Shown: positions 7,784-17,570 of the stretch, piece by piece
Layout of the letters: each line of letters starts with the position of its first letter
Numbering within the stretch: the first letter of the stretch is position 1
Assembly: GCA_021809435.1 (NCBI GenBank)
Contig: JAKBAD010000001.1
Coordinates: 558,001-622,000, forward strand
Direction: 5' to 3'
Source: Pseudomonadota bacterium
Lineage (GTDB): Bacteria > Pseudomonadota > Alphaproteobacteria > Acetobacterales > Acetobacteraceae
DNA: 64,000 nt
The notes under the pieces: model-generated
The model's input: only the letters and a program-made list of their open reading frames with translations
Told to the model about the DNA's origin: nothing
Database searches by the model: none
Program-made: the position numbers and the translations under genes

Positions 7784-10063
7784 TTATTTATGCTGCAAGG
7801 CCAGCACGGCCTCCATCGCCGCCACCGCCGAGAGATTGATAATCCCGCGCGCCGTGGTGCTGGGCACCGCAATATGCAGCGGCTTGGCCTGCCCCAGCAA
7901 AATCGGCCCCACCGTCACGCCCTCGGCGGTCGCCTTCACCAGGTTAAACCCGATATTGGCGGCATCGATATTGGGGAAGATCAGAATATTGGCCACCCCC
8001 TGCAACGTCGAATCGGGCAGCGCCTGATGGCGGATCTGCTCGACCAGCGCGGCATCGGCGTGCATTTCGCCATCCACTTCCAAATCGGGGTCGTAAGAAT
8101 GAATCAGCCCCAGCGCATGGCGCATCTTCTTGGCCGAGGGCGAATTCGACGCCCCAAAATTCGAATGCGACAACAGCGCCACCTTCGGGGTCAGGCCAAA
8201 ATGGCGCACCGTACCGGCGGCCATCATGGTCATCTCGGCAATTTCCTCCGAGGTCGGGTCGGCATTCACATGCGTATCGCAGAAGAACAGCACACCGGCC
8301 TTCAAAATCAGCGCGGTCATGGCATAAACCCGCCCCGAGCCCGAGCGGCGCGGAATGATCGGCAGCGCATACTGAAATTGCCGCCACCAATCGCCGGTAC
8401 CGCCGCAAATGGCGGCATCGGCCATGCCTTCGAGCAGCAGCATCGACGCCGCGACCGTGGGTCGCTTGCGCACATGGCGCGCCGCGGCGTCCGGCGGCGT
8501 GCCGCGCCGCCCCACCCGCACCTGGTACTCGCGCAGCAGCCGCTGATACAGCTCCTCATCCTTCTCCAAATCGAGAATCTGGCAATCGCGCCCCGGCTCC
8601 AGCCGCAGCCCCAGCGCGCGGATCTTAGCCTCGATCGCGGCGGTGCGCCCGAGCAGAATGGGTCTGGCCATCCGGTCATCCACCACGCTCTGCACCGCGC
8701 GCAGCGTGCGCTCATCATCGCCTTCCGCATACACAATGCGCGGCTTGGCCTTACGCGCCACCTCGATCACGGGGCGCAGCAACTGCCCCGAGCGCACCAC
8801 AAACCGCTCCAGCTCATGGCGGTAGGCATCCAGGCTCACCACCGGCTTACGCGCCACGCCCTCCTCGCCGGCGGCCAGCGCCACGGCGGGGGCCACGTGC
8901 AAAATCAGCCGTGGGTCAAAGGGTTTGGGAATGATATAGTCAGGCCCAAACACCGGCGCGTTGCCGCCATAAGCCGCGGCCACCACGTCCGAGGCCTCAA
9001 CCCGCGCCAGCTCGGCAATCGCCTTCACGGCGGCCAGCTTCATGCCCTCGGTAATGGCGGTGGCCCGCACATCCAGCGCGCCCCTGAAGATGAACGGGAA
9101 GCACAGAACATTATTCACCTGGTTGGGAAAATCCGACCGCCCCGTGCACATAATGGCATCGGGCCGGGCGCGTTTCACAATCTCGGGCAAAATCTCGGGC
9201 TCGGGATTAGCCAGCGCCAAAATCAGTGGATTCGCCCCCAGCAGCGCGAGCCATTCCTCCTTCATCACGCGTGGCGCCGAGAGACCGAGGAAAATATCCG
9301 CCCCCGGCAGCACTTCGGGCAAGGTGCGCGCATCGGTCTCGCGCGCCACATCCACCAGCGTCTCATCCAGGTTCGGGCGGCCCTTATACACCACGCCCTC
9401 CCTGTCGGTCATGGTGATGTTTTCAGGCCGCGCGCCCAACGCCTTCAAAATCCGCACGCAAGAGAGCGCCGCCGCCCCCGCGCCAGAGGTGACAATCTTC
9501 ACCTCCTCGATCTTCTTGCCCTGCACGATCATGGCGTTCGACACCGCCGCGCCGACAATAATGGCCGTGCCGTGCTGGTCGTCATGGAACACCGGAATAT
9601 TCATCCGCTCGCGCAATGTCTGCTCGATCCGGAAACATTCAGGCGCCTTGATATCCTCAAGGTTAATGCCGCCAAAGCTCGGCTCCAGGCTGGCGACAAT
9701 CTCGATGAACTTATCCGGGTCCTGCTCATTCACTTCGATATCGAATGAATCAATCCCGGCGAATTTCGAGAATAATACCGCCTTGCCTTCCATCACCGGC
9801 TTGCCGGCCAGCGCGCCGATATTGCCAAGCCCCAGCACCGCCGTGCCATTGGTGATCACCGCCACCAAATTGGCGCGCGCGGTCAAATCGAATGAAGCAT
9901 CCGGGTCGGCAACAATCGCCTCGCATGGCGCGGCCACGCCGGGGCTGTAAGCCAAGGCCAGATCGCGCGATGTTTCCATCCGCTTGGTCGGCACAATCGC
10001 CAGCTTCCCTGGCCGCGGTGATCGGTGGTATTCCAGCGCCGCTTTGCGTAACGCTTCATCCAT
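7784..10063 (-). CDS. maeB: NADP-dependent malic enzyme with C-terminal phosphotransacetylase-like domain
   Basis: Oxidatively decarboxylates malate to pyruvate with NADP, supplying NADPH and linking the TCA cycle to gluconeogenesis. The 759-residue length fits MaeB. The N-terminal half has the malic domain (LAYSPGVAAPCEAI, TNGTAVLGLGNIGALAGKPVMEGK, GINLEDIKAPECF, VFHDDQHGTAIIV) and the NAD-binding domain (VTSGAGAAALSC). From about residue 430 the phosphate acetyltransferase-like domain begins (KPRIVYAEGDDERTLRAVQ), thought in this family to be regulatory. The ATG at 10061-10063 is preceded by AGGGGAG, and longer upstream frames lack homology. It ends with a strong terminator. Confidence 0.96.
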   Translation of the reverse strand: MDEALRKAALEYHRSPRPGKLAIVPTKRMETSRDLALAYSPGVAAPCEAIVADPDASFDLTARANLVAVITNGTAVLGLGNIGALAGKPVMEGKAVLFSKFAGIDSFDIEVNEQDPDKFIEIVASLEPSFGGINLEDIKAPECFRIEQTLRERMNIPVFHDDQHGTAIIVGAAVSNAMIVQGKKIEEVKIVTSGAGAAALSCVRILKALGARPENITMTDREGVVYKGRPNLDETLVDVARETDARTLPEVLPGADIFLGLSAPRVMKEEWLALLGANPLILALANPEPEILPEIVKRARPDAIMCTGRSDFPNQVNNVLCFPFIFRGALDVRATAITEGMKLAAVKAIAELARVEASDVVAAAYGGNAPVFGPDYIIPKPFDPRLILHVAPAVALAAGEEGVARKPVVSLDAYRHELERFVVRSGQLLRPVIEVARKAKPRIVYAEGDDERTLRAVQSVVDDRMARPILLGRTAAIEAKIRALGLRLEPGRDCQILDLEKDEELYQRLLREYQVRVGRRGTPPDAAARHVRKRPTVAASMLLLEGMADAAICGGTGDWWRQFQYALPIIPRRSGSGRVYAMTALILKAGVLFFCDTHVNADPTSEEIAEMTMMAAGTVRHFGLTPKVALLSHSNFGASNSPSAKKMRHALGLIHSYDPDLEVDGEMHADAALVEQIRHQALPDSTLQGVANILIFPNIDAANIGFNLVKATAEGVTVGPILLGQAKPLHIAVPSTTARGIINLSAVAAMEAVLALQHK

Positions 10064-10108
10064 AAAGGTAACTCCCCTTGAACCCTGAGCTTCCTTCATT
10101 GACGCAAC

Positions 10109-10135
10109 GGGCCGCCCCGGGCAATCGGGGCGCCC
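10109..10135 (-). terminator. GC hairpin downstream of tRNA-Leu
   Basis: GGGC(C)GCCCCG pairs with CGGGGCGCCC around a loop of about six bases, between the minus-strand tRNA-Leu gene and maeB. There is no T-run, so it may be a processing or pausing structure rather than a classic terminator. Confidence 0.35.
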
Positions 10136-10171
10136 ATGAATTTTACGTCTATCAGAGTGAACTGGAGAATA

Positions 10172-10257
10172 TGGTGCGGTCGAGAAGACTCGAACTTCCA
10201 CGGGGTTGCCCCCACAAGCACCTCAAGCTTGCGCGTCTACCATTCCGCCACGACCGC
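10172..10257 (-). tRNA. tRNA-Leu (anticodon GAG)
   Basis: Read on the minus strand, the gene starts GCGGTCG at 10257 and ends with the matching CGACCGC plus discriminator A and an encoded CCA (10172-10174 as TGG). The anticodon stem CAAGC/GCTTG encloses TTGAGGT, giving anticodon GAG for CUC/CUU codons. A long variable arm typical of tRNA-Leu (GTGGGGGCAACCCCGT) and a T-arm with GTTCGAGTC are present. There are no neighbouring tRNAs. Confidence 0.96.
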
Positions 10258-10302
10258 ACGTGGGAAACCGCCGGGTCACCCGGCGCCGGGAGCCTTTAGA
10301 CC

Positions 10303-10953
10303 ATGTTTCAAGAACCTGCAAGCTGGGTAACTCAGAAAGATTTCATCCCCTACGAAGAGGCGCTCGCCACCATGCAGGCGCGCGCCCAGGCCATCCGCGA
10401 AGGCACCGCGCGCGAGCTGGTCTGGCTGGTCGAGCACCCGCCCCTCTACACCGCCGGCACCTCGGCCAAACGCGAAGACCTCGAAGACCCCGAGCGTTTT
10501 CCCACCTTTGACGCCGGGCGCGGCGGGCAGTGGACCTATCACGGCCCCGGCCAGCGAATCGCCTATGTGCTGCTCGACCTCACCCGCCCCCACGGCATCG
10601 TCCCCGCGCGCGATGTCCGGGCCTATGTCTGCGGCCTCGAAAAATGGCTCATCGCGACTCTGCGCGAGTTCGGCATCACGGGCGAAACCCGCGAAGGCCG
10701 GGTCGGCATCTGGGTGGTGCGGCCAGATGGCGGTGAAGACAAAATCGCGGCGATTGGCGTGCGCATCACGCGCTGGGTCACGTGGCACGGGCTCTCGCTC
10801 AACGTTAACCCCAATCTCGAGCATTTTTCCGGCATCGTGCCCTGCGGCATCCGCGAGCACGGCGTCACCTCGCTGGCGGCCCTTGGCGTGCGCGTCAGCA
10901 TGGCCGAGGTCGATTCGGCGCTGCAGCGCAACTGGGCGAAAATTTTCGCATGA
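10303..10953 (+). CDS. lipB: Lipoyl(octanoyl) transferase
   Basis: Moves the octanoyl group from acyl carrier protein to lipoyl domains of 2-oxoacid dehydrogenases and GcvH, the first step of lipoate synthesis. The 216-residue protein shows [33 protein letters not shown], the catalytic Lys147 in [17 protein letters not shown] and the catalytic Cys181 in [13 protein letters not shown]. Start ATG is 45 bases after the tRNA-Leu 5' end on the opposite strand. A small lipoprotein gene overlaps its stop by 4 bases. No lipA is present in the window. Confidence 0.97.
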   Translation: MFQEPASWVTQKDFIPYEEALATMQARAQAIREGTARELVWLVEHPPLYTAGTSAKREDLEDPERFPTFDAGRGGQWTYHGPGQRIAYVLLDLTRPHGIVPARDVRAYVCGLEKWLIATLREFGITGETREGRVGIWVVRPDGGEDKIAAIGVRITRWVTWHGLSLNVNPNLEHFSGIVPCGIREHGVTSLAALGVRVSMAEVDSALQRNWAKIFA

Positions 10954-11315
10954 AGCGCCTCCTGCCGCTGGTCCTGCTCAGCGCCTGCGCCACGCCGCCG
11001 CCCGCTCCACCCCAGCTCCATGTGGCGCTGGGCGTGGGCGCGCGTGGCCATTTCCTGCTCACCTTCACCGCGCCCGACGGCACCCCCGCCCTGCTCGGCG
11101 GCAGCACCGCCACCTGGTCGCCCATCCCAAAAGGTCCAGCCCAGTTCACCTATTCCAGCCCGGCCTGCACCGCCAAGCTCGGCTTCACCGCCCAAATGGG
11201 CGAGACCATTTTCCTCACCGCCGGCGAGCTCCCCACCCCGCGCGGCCATGGCTGGTCCTGCTATGCCCGCGGCCAGGCCGTACAGCCCAACGGCACCGTC
11301 ATCCCCCTGCCCTAA
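10950..11315 (+). CDS. Small predicted lipoprotein
   Basis: A 121-residue protein of unknown role. It opens with [14 protein letters not shown], a short signal peptide ending in a lipobox (LSAC) with the acylatable Cys at residue 13, so it is predicted to be an envelope lipoprotein. A Pro-rich linker follows, then a probable small beta-rich domain with two Cys (SSPACTAKL and GWSCYARG) that could form a disulfide. The ATGA overlap with lipB implies coupled translation, though no functional link to lipoylation is evident. Confidence 0.75.
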   Translation: MKRLLPLVLLSACATPPPAPPQLHVALGVGARGHFLLTFTAPDGTPALLGGSTATWSPIPKGPAQFTYSSPACTAKLGFTAQMGETIFLTAGELPTPRGHGWSCYARGQAVQPNGTVIPLP

Positions 11316-11353
11316 TCTCTGGCCCTGCGCGTGCAAGCGGCTATACTGCCCCC

Positions 11354-12370
11354 ATGCGTGTCTCCGTCCTCGACCAATCCCCCATCAAGTCCGGCGTCCT
11401 GCCGGCCACAAGCATCCGCGAGACGCTCGACCTCGCCAAACAGTGCGAGGCGCTGGGCTATCACCGCTACTGGCTGTCCGAGCATCATAATTCCCCCGCC
11501 CTCGCCGGCTCCGCGCCCGAGGTGCTCATGGCCGCCATCGCCGCCACCACCTCGCGCATCCGCGTCGGCTCGGCGGGCATCATGCTGCCCCATTATTCGG
11601 CCTATAAAGTGGCCGAGCAGTTCCGCACGCTTGAGGCCATCGCCCCCGGCCGCATCGATCTGGGCCTCGGCCGCGCCCCGGGGTCGGATGGCCGCACGGC
11701 GCTGGCGCTCAACCCCAACGTCACCCGTGGGGCGGATAATTTTCCCGCCCAGGTGCGCGATGTCTGGGCCTGGACCTCAGGCGCCGCCCTCCCGGCCGAG
11801 CACCCGTTCCGCGACCTCGAAGCCAACCCCGTGGGCGATACCGCGCCCGCGCTGTGGATTCTCGGCAGCTCCAATTACGGCGCCGAGCTCGCCGCCTGGT
11901 TTGGCCTGCCCTATTGCTTCGCCTGGTTCTTCTCGGATGGCGAGGGCGGCGCCGAGGCCATCGCCTCCTACCGCAAGCATTTCCGCCCCTCCGCCCTCTG
12001 CCCCGAGCCCCATTGCGCCATCGTGGTCTGGGCCCTCGCCGCGCCAAGCTTCGAGGAAGCCGAATATTGGTACCGCTCGCGTGGCTTTTATTCGCTCATG
12101 CGCTCACGCGGCCATTTCGTGCCCCTGCCCACGCCCGAGGAAGTCGCCGCCACCAGCCTCACCCCCGCCGATCTCGATCGCCTGGCCGAGTTCCGCAAAC
12201 GCAGCTTCGTCGGCACCGGCCCCGATGTCGCCGCCCGCCTCACCCGCCTCGCCCAGTCCCTGGGGCTGAACGAGCTGGTCATCACCACCGGCACCACCAG
12301 CCACCAGGCGCGGGTGAATTCCTACCGCCTGCTCTCCGAAGCCTTCGGCCTGCCCGCCCAGGCCGCATGA
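11354..12370 (+). CDS. Luciferase-like (LLM class) flavin-dependent oxidoreductase
   Basis: Predicted FMNH2/F420-type TIM-barrel monooxygenase of unknown substrate, 338 residues. It matches the subgroup opening VLDQSPIKSG...GYHRYWLSEHHN (MsnO8-like). It continues with LMAAIAATTSRIRVGSAGIMLPHYSAYKVAEQF, LEAIAPGRIDLGLGRAPG and the C-terminal VGTGPDVAARLTRLA. The start is the ATG at 11354, where homology begins. It lies 38 bases after the lipoprotein gene and converges on the fasciclin gene. A flavin reductase-like gene exists at 17013-17549 but is not linked. Confidence 0.92.
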   Translation: MRVSVLDQSPIKSGVLPATSIRETLDLAKQCEALGYHRYWLSEHHNSPALAGSAPEVLMAAIAATTSRIRVGSAGIMLPHYSAYKVAEQFRTLEAIAPGRIDLGLGRAPGSDGRTALALNPNVTRGADNFPAQVRDVWAWTSGAALPAEHPFRDLEANPVGDTAPALWILGSSNYGAELAAWFGLPYCFAWFFSDGEGGAEAIASYRKHFRPSALCPEPHCAIVVWALAAPSFEEAEYWYRSRGFYSLMRSRGHFVPLPTPEEVAATSLTPADLDRLAEFRKRSFVGTGPDVAARLTRLAQSLGLNELVITTGTTSHQARVNSYRLLSEAFGLPAQAA

Positions 12371-12375
12371 AACCA

Positions 12376-12402
12376 GGGCCGGATCCTCACCAGATCCGGC
12401 CC
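12376..12402. terminator. Hairpin between convergent genes
   Basis: A perfect 10-bp stem, GGGCCGGATC (12376-12385) with GATCCGGCCC (12393-12402), lies 5 bases after the monooxygenase stop and before the fasciclin stop. It has no T-run on either strand, so termination strength is uncertain. Confidence 0.5.
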
Positions 12403-12423
12403 CGCCTCAAAACAACACCGCTC

Positions 12424-12981
12424 TCAGGGCAGCAGCACCTTGTTGATCACCTGAATCACCCCGTTAGACTGGTGCACATCCGCGATGGTGATCTCCGCGA
12501 CATCGCCCTTGGCATCCGTCACATCCACATGCCCGGCGCCATCTTCCGTAAAAGTCAGGTCCGGCCCGGCCACGGTGGGCAGCATCGCCTTGCCGCCATG
12601 CTCATCAATCAGCGCCTTCAGCGCGGCCGTGTCATAATTCCCCGCCACCACATGATAGGTGAGAATCTTCGTCAGCTCCGCCTTGTTTTCGGGCTTGAGC
12701 AGCGTCGGCACCGTGCCCTTGGGCAGGGCGGCGAACGCCTCATTGGTGGGCGCGAACACGGTAAACGGCCCGGGGCCCTCCAGCGTCGCCACCAGCCCGG
12801 CCGCCTTCACCGCCGCCACCAGCGTGGTGTGGTCCTTCGAATTAACCGCGTTCTGCACGATATTGCGCGCCGGATACATCGCCGCGCCGCCCACCATCGG
12901 GTCAGCGCTCATGCTCTGAGCGTGGGCGCACAGGGGCAGCACCGCGAGCATGCCCGCGGCCACAACGAATTTAAGTTTCAC
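12424..12981 (-). CDS. Secreted fasciclin-domain protein
   Basis: Extracytoplasmic fasciclin (FAS1) domain protein, 185 residues, of the kind implicated in adhesion or surface interaction. A signal peptide occupies about residues 1-22 (VKLKFVVAAGMLAVLPLCAHAQS). The FAS1 domain then spans most of the protein, with IVQNAVNSKDHTTLVAAVKAAG, GPFTVFAPTNEAFAALP, LTKILTYHVVAG and the C-terminal SNGVIQVINKVLLP. The GTG at 12979-12981 is chosen because AGGAG sits eight bases upstream and a perfect signal peptide starts there; a longer Arg-rich extension is rejected. Nothing nearby suggests a partner. Confidence 0.9.
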   Translation of the reverse strand: MKLKFVVAAGMLAVLPLCAHAQSMSADPMVGGAAMYPARNIVQNAVNSKDHTTLVAAVKAAGLVATLEGPGPFTVFAPTNEAFAALPKGTVPTLLKPENKAELTKILTYHVVAGNYDTAALKALIDEHGGKAMLPTVAGPDLTFTEDGAGHVDVTDAKGDVAEITIADVHQSNGVIQVINKVLLP

Positions 12982-13083
12982 AGGAACACTCCTAAGGGTT
13001 TTCAAAATCGCCGCGTCACCGCGCGGACTGTCCCTTCTACGCCGCCACAACCTCGGCGGATCTTCTCGCGCCTGAAAAAAAAC

Positions 13084-13548
13084 TCACACCCCGCCCAGCA
13101 GCCCGATCGCGCGGCGCAAAATCGCGGCGGCGGCGACCTTGTCAATCACCTCCGCCCGCCGCGCCCGCGACACCCCCGCCGCAATCATCTCCTCATGCGC
13201 CTCAAAGCTGGTCAGGCTCTCATCCACCATCAGCACCGGCAAGCCGGTGGCGGCCGAAATCCCATGCGCCCAGTCGCGCGCCGCCTGCGCGCGCGGCCCC
13301 AGCTTCTGGTCGGCCTCCAGCGCCAGCCCCACCACCAGCCCGCCCACGCCCTCGCGCGCGCAAATGGCGCCAATTTCGGCGGCGTTCTGCTTCATCTTGC
13401 CGCGCGCCAGCACTGCGTAGGGGCTGGCCACGGCGCGCCCCACATCCGAGAGCGCCACGCCAATGCGTTTGCTGCCGGGGTCGAGGGCCAGCAAGCGTTG
13501 CCCAGGCCGCAACAGGCCAGCGAATTCTGCGAGGTTGTGAAGTCCCAT
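13084..13548 (-). CDS. ruvX: Putative pre-16S rRNA nuclease / Holliday junction resolvase RuvX (YqgF)
   Basis: RNase H-fold nuclease, essential in several bacteria for 16S rRNA 5' maturation and annotated as a resolvase homologue. The 154-residue protein shows RLLALDPGSKRIGVALSD (first catalytic Asp), VGGLVVGLALEADQKLGPRAQAARDWA, LPVLMVDESLTSFEAHE and the final Asp in RRAEVIDKVAAAAIL. The ATG at 13546-13548 gives MGLHNLAEFA; a longer start 12 residues upstream is possible but leaves little room for the divergent gatC promoter. It is divergent from gatC, a common arrangement in alphaproteobacteria. Confidence 0.94.
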   Translation of the reverse strand: MGLHNLAEFAGLLRPGQRLLALDPGSKRIGVALSDVGRAVASPYAVLARGKMKQNAAEIGAICAREGVGGLVVGLALEADQKLGPRAQAARDWAHGISAATGLPVLMVDESLTSFEAHEEMIAAGVSRARRAEVIDKVAAAAILRRAIGLLGGV

Positions 13549-13598
13549 GCCCGCCTGTATGGTCCGCCCCGATTTGAAAGCCAAGTATTGGAGCCATA

Positions 13599-13886
13599 AT
13601 GTCGCTTGACGCCGCCACCGTGCGCCGCATCGCGCGTCTCGCCCGCATCCGGGTCGATGACGCCGAGGTCGAGACCCTGCAATCCGAATTGAACGCCATT
13701 CTCGGCTATGTCGAGCAACTGGCCGAAGTGAATGTCGAGGGCATCACCCCCCTCTCGGGCGGCGCGCAAATGGCGCTGCGCCACCGCCCCGACCAGCTCT
13801 CGGATGGCGGAATCGCCGAACAAATCCTCGCCAACGCGCCCGATCGCGTGGGCAATTTCTTTGCCGTGCCGAAAGTCGTCGAATGA
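13599..13886 (+). CDS. gatC: Asp/Glu-tRNA amidotransferase subunit C
   Basis: Small subunit stabilising GatA-GatB in the enzyme that converts Glu-tRNA-Gln and Asp-tRNA-Asn to the amides. The 95-residue protein begins [17 protein letters not shown] and contains [18 protein letters not shown]...TPLS and the C-terminal [10 protein letters not shown], all family-typical. It is first in the gatCAB operon; its stop overlaps the gatA start (ATGA). Its presence indicates the indirect route to Gln-tRNA and/or Asn-tRNA in this organism. Confidence 0.97.
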   Translation: MSLDAATVRRIARLARIRVDDAEVETLQSELNAILGYVEQLAEVNVEGITPLSGGAQMALRHRPDQLSDGGIAEQILANAPDRVGNFFAVPKVVE

Positions 13887-15358
13887 GCCTGTTAAATCTC
13901 ACCCTGGCCCAAGCCTCCAAAGCCCTGCATGCGGGCGAGGTCTCGGCCACCGAACTCACCACCGCCTATATCAAGGCGGTCGAAGAGCTGAACCCCCGGC
14001 TGAACGCCTTCATCACCCCCACGCCCGAGCTGGCGCTGGCGCAAGCCCGGGATGCCGATGCGCGGCTGAAATCGGGCACCGCCACGCCGCTCACCGGCAT
14101 CCCCATCGCCATGAAGGATTTGTTCTGCACCGCGGGCGTGCGCACCACGGCGGCGTCCAAAATCCTCAGCCCCTTCGTGCCGCCTTATGAGAGCACGGTC
14201 TCCGCCAAGCTCAAGGCGGCCGGTGCCGTCACGCTCGGCAAGGCCAATCTCGATGAGTTCGCCATGGGCTCGTCCAACATCACCTCCGCCTATGGCCCGG
14301 TCGAGAATCCCTGGAAACGCACCGGCTCGGATGCCAAGCTCGTGCCTGGCGGCTCATCGGGCGGCTCGGCGGCGGCCGTGGCGGCCCGCCTGGCGCTCGC
14401 CGCCACCGGCACCGACACTGGCGGCTCCATCCGCCAGCCGGCGGCGTTCACCGGCATTGCCGGCATCAAACCCACCTATGGCCGCTGCTCGCGCTACGGC
14501 ATCGTGGCCTTCGCCTCCAGCCTCGACCAGGCCGGCCCCATGGCCCGCACCGTCGAGGACAACGCCATGCTCCTCAACGTCATGGCCGGGTTCGATGAGA
14601 AAGACAGCACCTCGGCCAATGTCGCGGTGCCCGACTTCACCCAGGCGCTCACCCGTGGCGTCGCCGGCAAGCGCATCGGCATCCCGCGTGAATACCGGCT
14701 CGACGGCACCAACCCCGAAATCCTGGCCCTCTGGGACCAAGGCATCGCCTGGCTGCGCGAGGCCGGCGCCGAGGTGATCGACATCTCCCTGCCCCACACC
14801 AAATACGGCCTGGCGGTCTATTACATCGTCGCCCCGGCCGAGGCCTCCTCCAACCTCGCGCGTTACGATGGCGTGCGCTTCGGTGCCCGCGAAGATGGCC
14901 ACGACCTGATCGACATGTACGAGCGCACCCGCGCCGCCGGCTTCGGCCCCGAGGTCAAGCGCCGCATCATGATCGGCACCTACGTGCTCTCTCATGGCTA
15001 TTACGACGCCTATTACCTGAAGGCCCAAAAAGTCCGCGCGCTCATTTTGCGCGACTTCCAGCAAGCCTTCACGCAGGTCGATGCCATCCTCACCCCCACC
15101 GCCCCCTCGGCGGCCTTTGGCCTGGGCGAGAAGATGGACGATCCGGTGACCATGTACCTGAACGACGTGTTCACCGTCCCCGCCTCGCTGGCCGGCGTGC
15201 CAGCCATGAGCGTACCGGCCGGCCTGTCCTCCGAGGGCCTGCCCCTGGGGCTGCAAATCATCGGCCGCCATTTCGATGAGGAAACCGTCTTCGCGGTCTC
15301 CGCCGCCATCGAGAAAGCGGCCGGCTTCAACGCCTTGCCTGAATTGCGAGCAAAATAA
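13883..15358 (+). CDS. gatA: Asp/Glu-tRNA amidotransferase subunit A
   Basis: Glutaminase/amidase subunit that releases ammonia from glutamine for tRNA amidation. The 491-residue protein has the amidase-signature Ser-cisSer-Lys triad: Lys in [11 protein letters not shown], the Gly/Ser-rich [14 protein letters not shown], and [15 protein letters not shown]. It also shows [25 protein letters not shown]. Length matches the family. It overlaps gatC by 4 bases and gatB by one base (TAATG), so the three are translationally coupled. Confidence 0.98.
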   Translation: MSLLNLTLAQASKALHAGEVSATELTTAYIKAVEELNPRLNAFITPTPELALAQARDADARLKSGTATPLTGIPIAMKDLFCTAGVRTTAASKILSPFVPPYESTVSAKLKAAGAVTLGKANLDEFAMGSSNITSAYGPVENPWKRTGSDAKLVPGGSSGGSAAAVAARLALAATGTDTGGSIRQPAAFTGIAGIKPTYGRCSRYGIVAFASSLDQAGPMARTVEDNAMLLNVMAGFDEKDSTSANVAVPDFTQALTRGVAGKRIGIPREYRLDGTNPEILALWDQGIAWLREAGAEVIDISLPHTKYGLAVYYIVAPAEASSNLARYDGVRFGAREDGHDLIDMYERTRAAGFGPEVKRRIMIGTYVLSHGYYDAYYLKAQKVRALILRDFQQAFTQVDAILTPTAPSAAFGLGEKMDDPVTMYLNDVFTVPASLAGVPAMSVPAGLSSEGLPLGLQIIGRHFDEETVFAVSAAIEKAAGFNALPELRAK

Positions 15359-16812
15359 TGGCGACTTACACCCTCGAAGGCCGCACCGGCACCTGGGAAA
15401 TCGTCGTGGGCCTTGAAATCCACGCCCAGGTCATCTCCGAATCCAAACTCTTCTCGGGCGCCAGCGCCACCTATGGCGGCGCGCCCAACGACCATGTCAG
15501 CTTCGTCGATGCCGGCTTCCCCGGCATGCTGCCGGTCATCAACGCCGAATGCGTGGCCCAGGCCGTGCGCACCGGTCTTGGCCTCAAAGCCCAGATCAAC
15601 CTCGAATCCCGGTTCGACCGCAAAAATTATTTCTACGCCGACCTGCCCAACGGCTACCAGATCAGCCAGTTCCAGATGCCCATCGTCGGCACCGGCACGG
15701 TCGAGATCGAACTGCAAGACGGCACGATCAAACATATCGGCATCACCCGCCTGCATCTCGAACAAGATGCCGGCAAATCGATGCACGACCAGCACCCCGC
15801 CAAATCGGTCATCGACCTCAACCGCGCGGGCGTGGCGCTGATGGAAATCGTCTCCGAGCCCGACATCCGCTCGCCGGAAGAAGCCGGCGCCTATTTGCGT
15901 AAAATCCGCCAGATCGTGCGTTATTTGGGCACCTGCGACGGCAACATGGAAGAAGGCTCCATGCGCGCCGACGTCAACGTCTCCGTGCGCAAGGCGGGCG
16001 AGCCATTCCGCACGCGCTGCGAGATCAAGAACGTCAACTCCGTGCGCTTCGTCATGCACGCCATCGAAGCCGAGGCCATCCGCCAGATCGAGGTCTGGGA
16101 GCAGGGCGGCGAGGTGGTGCAGGAAACCCGCCTCTACGATCCCTCCAAGGGCGAAACACGCTCCATGCGCTCAAAGGAAGACGCGCATGATTACCGTTAT
16201 TTCCCCGAGCCCGACCTCCTGCCCCTGATCATCGAGCAATCCTGGGTGGATGAGCTGAAAGCCAAACTCCCCGAACTGCCCGACGAAAAACGCGCCCGCT
16301 TCTGCGCCGAATACGGCATCCCCTTCTACGATGCCGGCGTCTTGGTGGCCGACCAGACCACCGCCGATTTCTACGAGACCGTCGCCAAGGGGCGCGATGG
16401 CAAACTGGCCGCCAACTGGATCACGGGTGATTTCTTCGCCGCCCTCAACCGCACCGGCGCCAGCATCGAAACCAGCCCGGTCTCGGCCGCCGCGCTGGGC
16501 CAGCTGCTCGACCTGATCGCGGATAAAACCATCAATGGCCGCATCGCCAAGGATGTGTTCGAGGAGATGGTGGAAACCGGCGCCATGCCGGCCGAGATCG
16601 TCGAGAAGAAAGGCCTGCGCCAGGTCACCGACACCGGCGCCATCGACGAAGCCGTCACCAAGGTTCTGGCCGACAACCAGGACAAGGTCGCCGAGTATAA
16701 ATCCGGCAAGGATAAATTATTCGGCTTCTTCGTCGGCCAGGTGATGAAGGCCATGCAAGGCAAGGGCAACCCCGCCCTGGTCAACGAAGCGGTCAAGAAA
16801 CAACTGGGTTAA
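15358..16812 (+). CDS. gatB: Asp/Glu-tRNA amidotransferase subunit B
   Basis: Kinase-like subunit that phosphorylates the tRNA-bound Glu/Asp and binds the tRNA. The 484-residue protein shows [75 protein letters not shown] and [15 protein letters not shown]. The C-terminal YqeY-like tRNA-binding domain ends with [21 protein letters not shown]. Length is typical. Last gene of gatCAB; an imperfect GC hairpin follows at 16836-16870. Confidence 0.98.
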   Translation: MATYTLEGRTGTWEIVVGLEIHAQVISESKLFSGASATYGGAPNDHVSFVDAGFPGMLPVINAECVAQAVRTGLGLKAQINLESRFDRKNYFYADLPNGYQISQFQMPIVGTGTVEIELQDGTIKHIGITRLHLEQDAGKSMHDQHPAKSVIDLNRAGVALMEIVSEPDIRSPEEAGAYLRKIRQIVRYLGTCDGNMEEGSMRADVNVSVRKAGEPFRTRCEIKNVNSVRFVMHAIEAEAIRQIEVWEQGGEVVQETRLYDPSKGETRSMRSKEDAHDYRYFPEPDLLPLIIEQSWVDELKAKLPELPDEKRARFCAEYGIPFYDAGVLVADQTTADFYETVAKGRDGKLAANWITGDFFAALNRTGASIETSPVSAAALGQLLDLIADKTINGRIAKDVFEEMVETGAMPAEIVEKKGLRQVTDTGAIDEAVTKVLADNQDKVAEYKSGKDKLFGFFVGQVMKAMQGKGNPALVNEAVKKQLG

Positions 16813-16835
16813 GCGTTTTTTTGGGGGGATGAGGC

Positions 16836-16870
16836 AGCGGGGTGGCGCTTTGGCGCTCCGCCCCGCCGCT
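16836..16870 (+). terminator. Imperfect GC hairpin after gatB
   Basis: AGCGG (16836-16840) pairs with CCGCT (16866-16870), with an inner GCGC-TTTG-GCGC stem. It is preceded by a T/G run. No T tract follows, so this is a likely mRNA 3' structure rather than a proven terminator. The remaining gap up to 17012 shows no gene. Confidence 0.45.
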
Positions 16871-17012
16871 TTCGCCCCCCTCACATCTCAACATGTCTCA
16901 AAAGCCCTTGGCGCCCAAACATTGCAGGGTTGCGCGCGGGGGCACCATCCGCGCGCCAATCCTTGACCAGGATCAAACCCCCGCCCGCCCGCAGCCGTTA
17001 CTCTCCCGGCCC

Positions 17013-17549
17013 ATGCTCGACAATCTGCCCCTGTCCCAGGTCTATCAATTCATCGAGCCCGGCCCCGTGCTGCTGCTCACCACCGCCCTGCCGGGCCACA
17101 AGCCCAACGTCATGGCGCTGTCTTGGCACATGATGCTCGATTTCGAGCCTCCGCTCATCGCCTGCGTGGTCGGCCAGGCCAACCATTCCTTCGGCGCGCT
17201 GCGCCAAAGCGGGTCCTGCGTGCTCGCCATTCCCCCGGCCAGCCTCGCGCAAACCGTCGTTTCGGTCGGCAATTGCTCGGGCAAGGACACCGACAAATTC
17301 GGCGTCTACAACCTCACCCCCCTGCCCGCCAAACACGTCGCCGCCCCCCTCATCGGCGAGGCGATCGTCAATCTCGAATGCCGCGTGAAAGACACGCGCG
17401 CCGTGACGTCCTACAACATGTTCGTGCTCGAATGTCTCGGCGCCTGGCAGAATAAGCGCCTGCTGCACGAGCCCACGCTCCACCACAAGGGCTATGGCCG
17501 CTTCGGCATATTATCCGAGGAGATCACCCTCAAATCGCGCATGCGCTGA
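17013..17549 (+). CDS. Flavin reductase-like domain protein
   Basis: FMN-binding split-barrel protein, 178 residues, probably an NAD(P)H:flavin oxidoreductase or a related flavoprotein of unknown partner. Visible features are PVLLLTTALPGHKPNVMALSWHMMLDFEPPLIACVV (the FMN-binding barrel) and RQSGSCVLAIPPASLAQTVVSVGNCSGKDTDKF. The core is followed by IVNLECRVKDTRAVTSYNMFVLECL. The ATG at 17013 begins on conserved sequence; the upstream open frame is low-homology. It is monocistronic and convergent with the Gfo/Idh gene. Confidence 0.9.
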   Translation: MLDNLPLSQVYQFIEPGPVLLLTTALPGHKPNVMALSWHMMLDFEPPLIACVVGQANHSFGALRQSGSCVLAIPPASLAQTVVSVGNCSGKDTDKFGVYNLTPLPAKHVAAPLIGEAIVNLECRVKDTRAVTSYNMFVLECLGAWQNKRLLHEPTLHHKGYGRFGILSEEITLKSRMR

Positions 17550-17570
17550 ACCGCGTTCAGCCCCCATCAT

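Noticed and set aside
7703-9748. Long open frame (681 codons) on the plus strand opposite maeB
   Set aside because: His/Arg/Gln-rich shadow composition, no family motifs, and the opposite strand carries an unambiguous malic enzyme. Long antisense frames are expected at this GC content.
10508-11353. N-terminal extension of the luciferase-like gene across lipB and the lipoprotein
   Set aside because: The extension is an out-of-frame translation of lipB and its neighbour; family homology begins at 11354.
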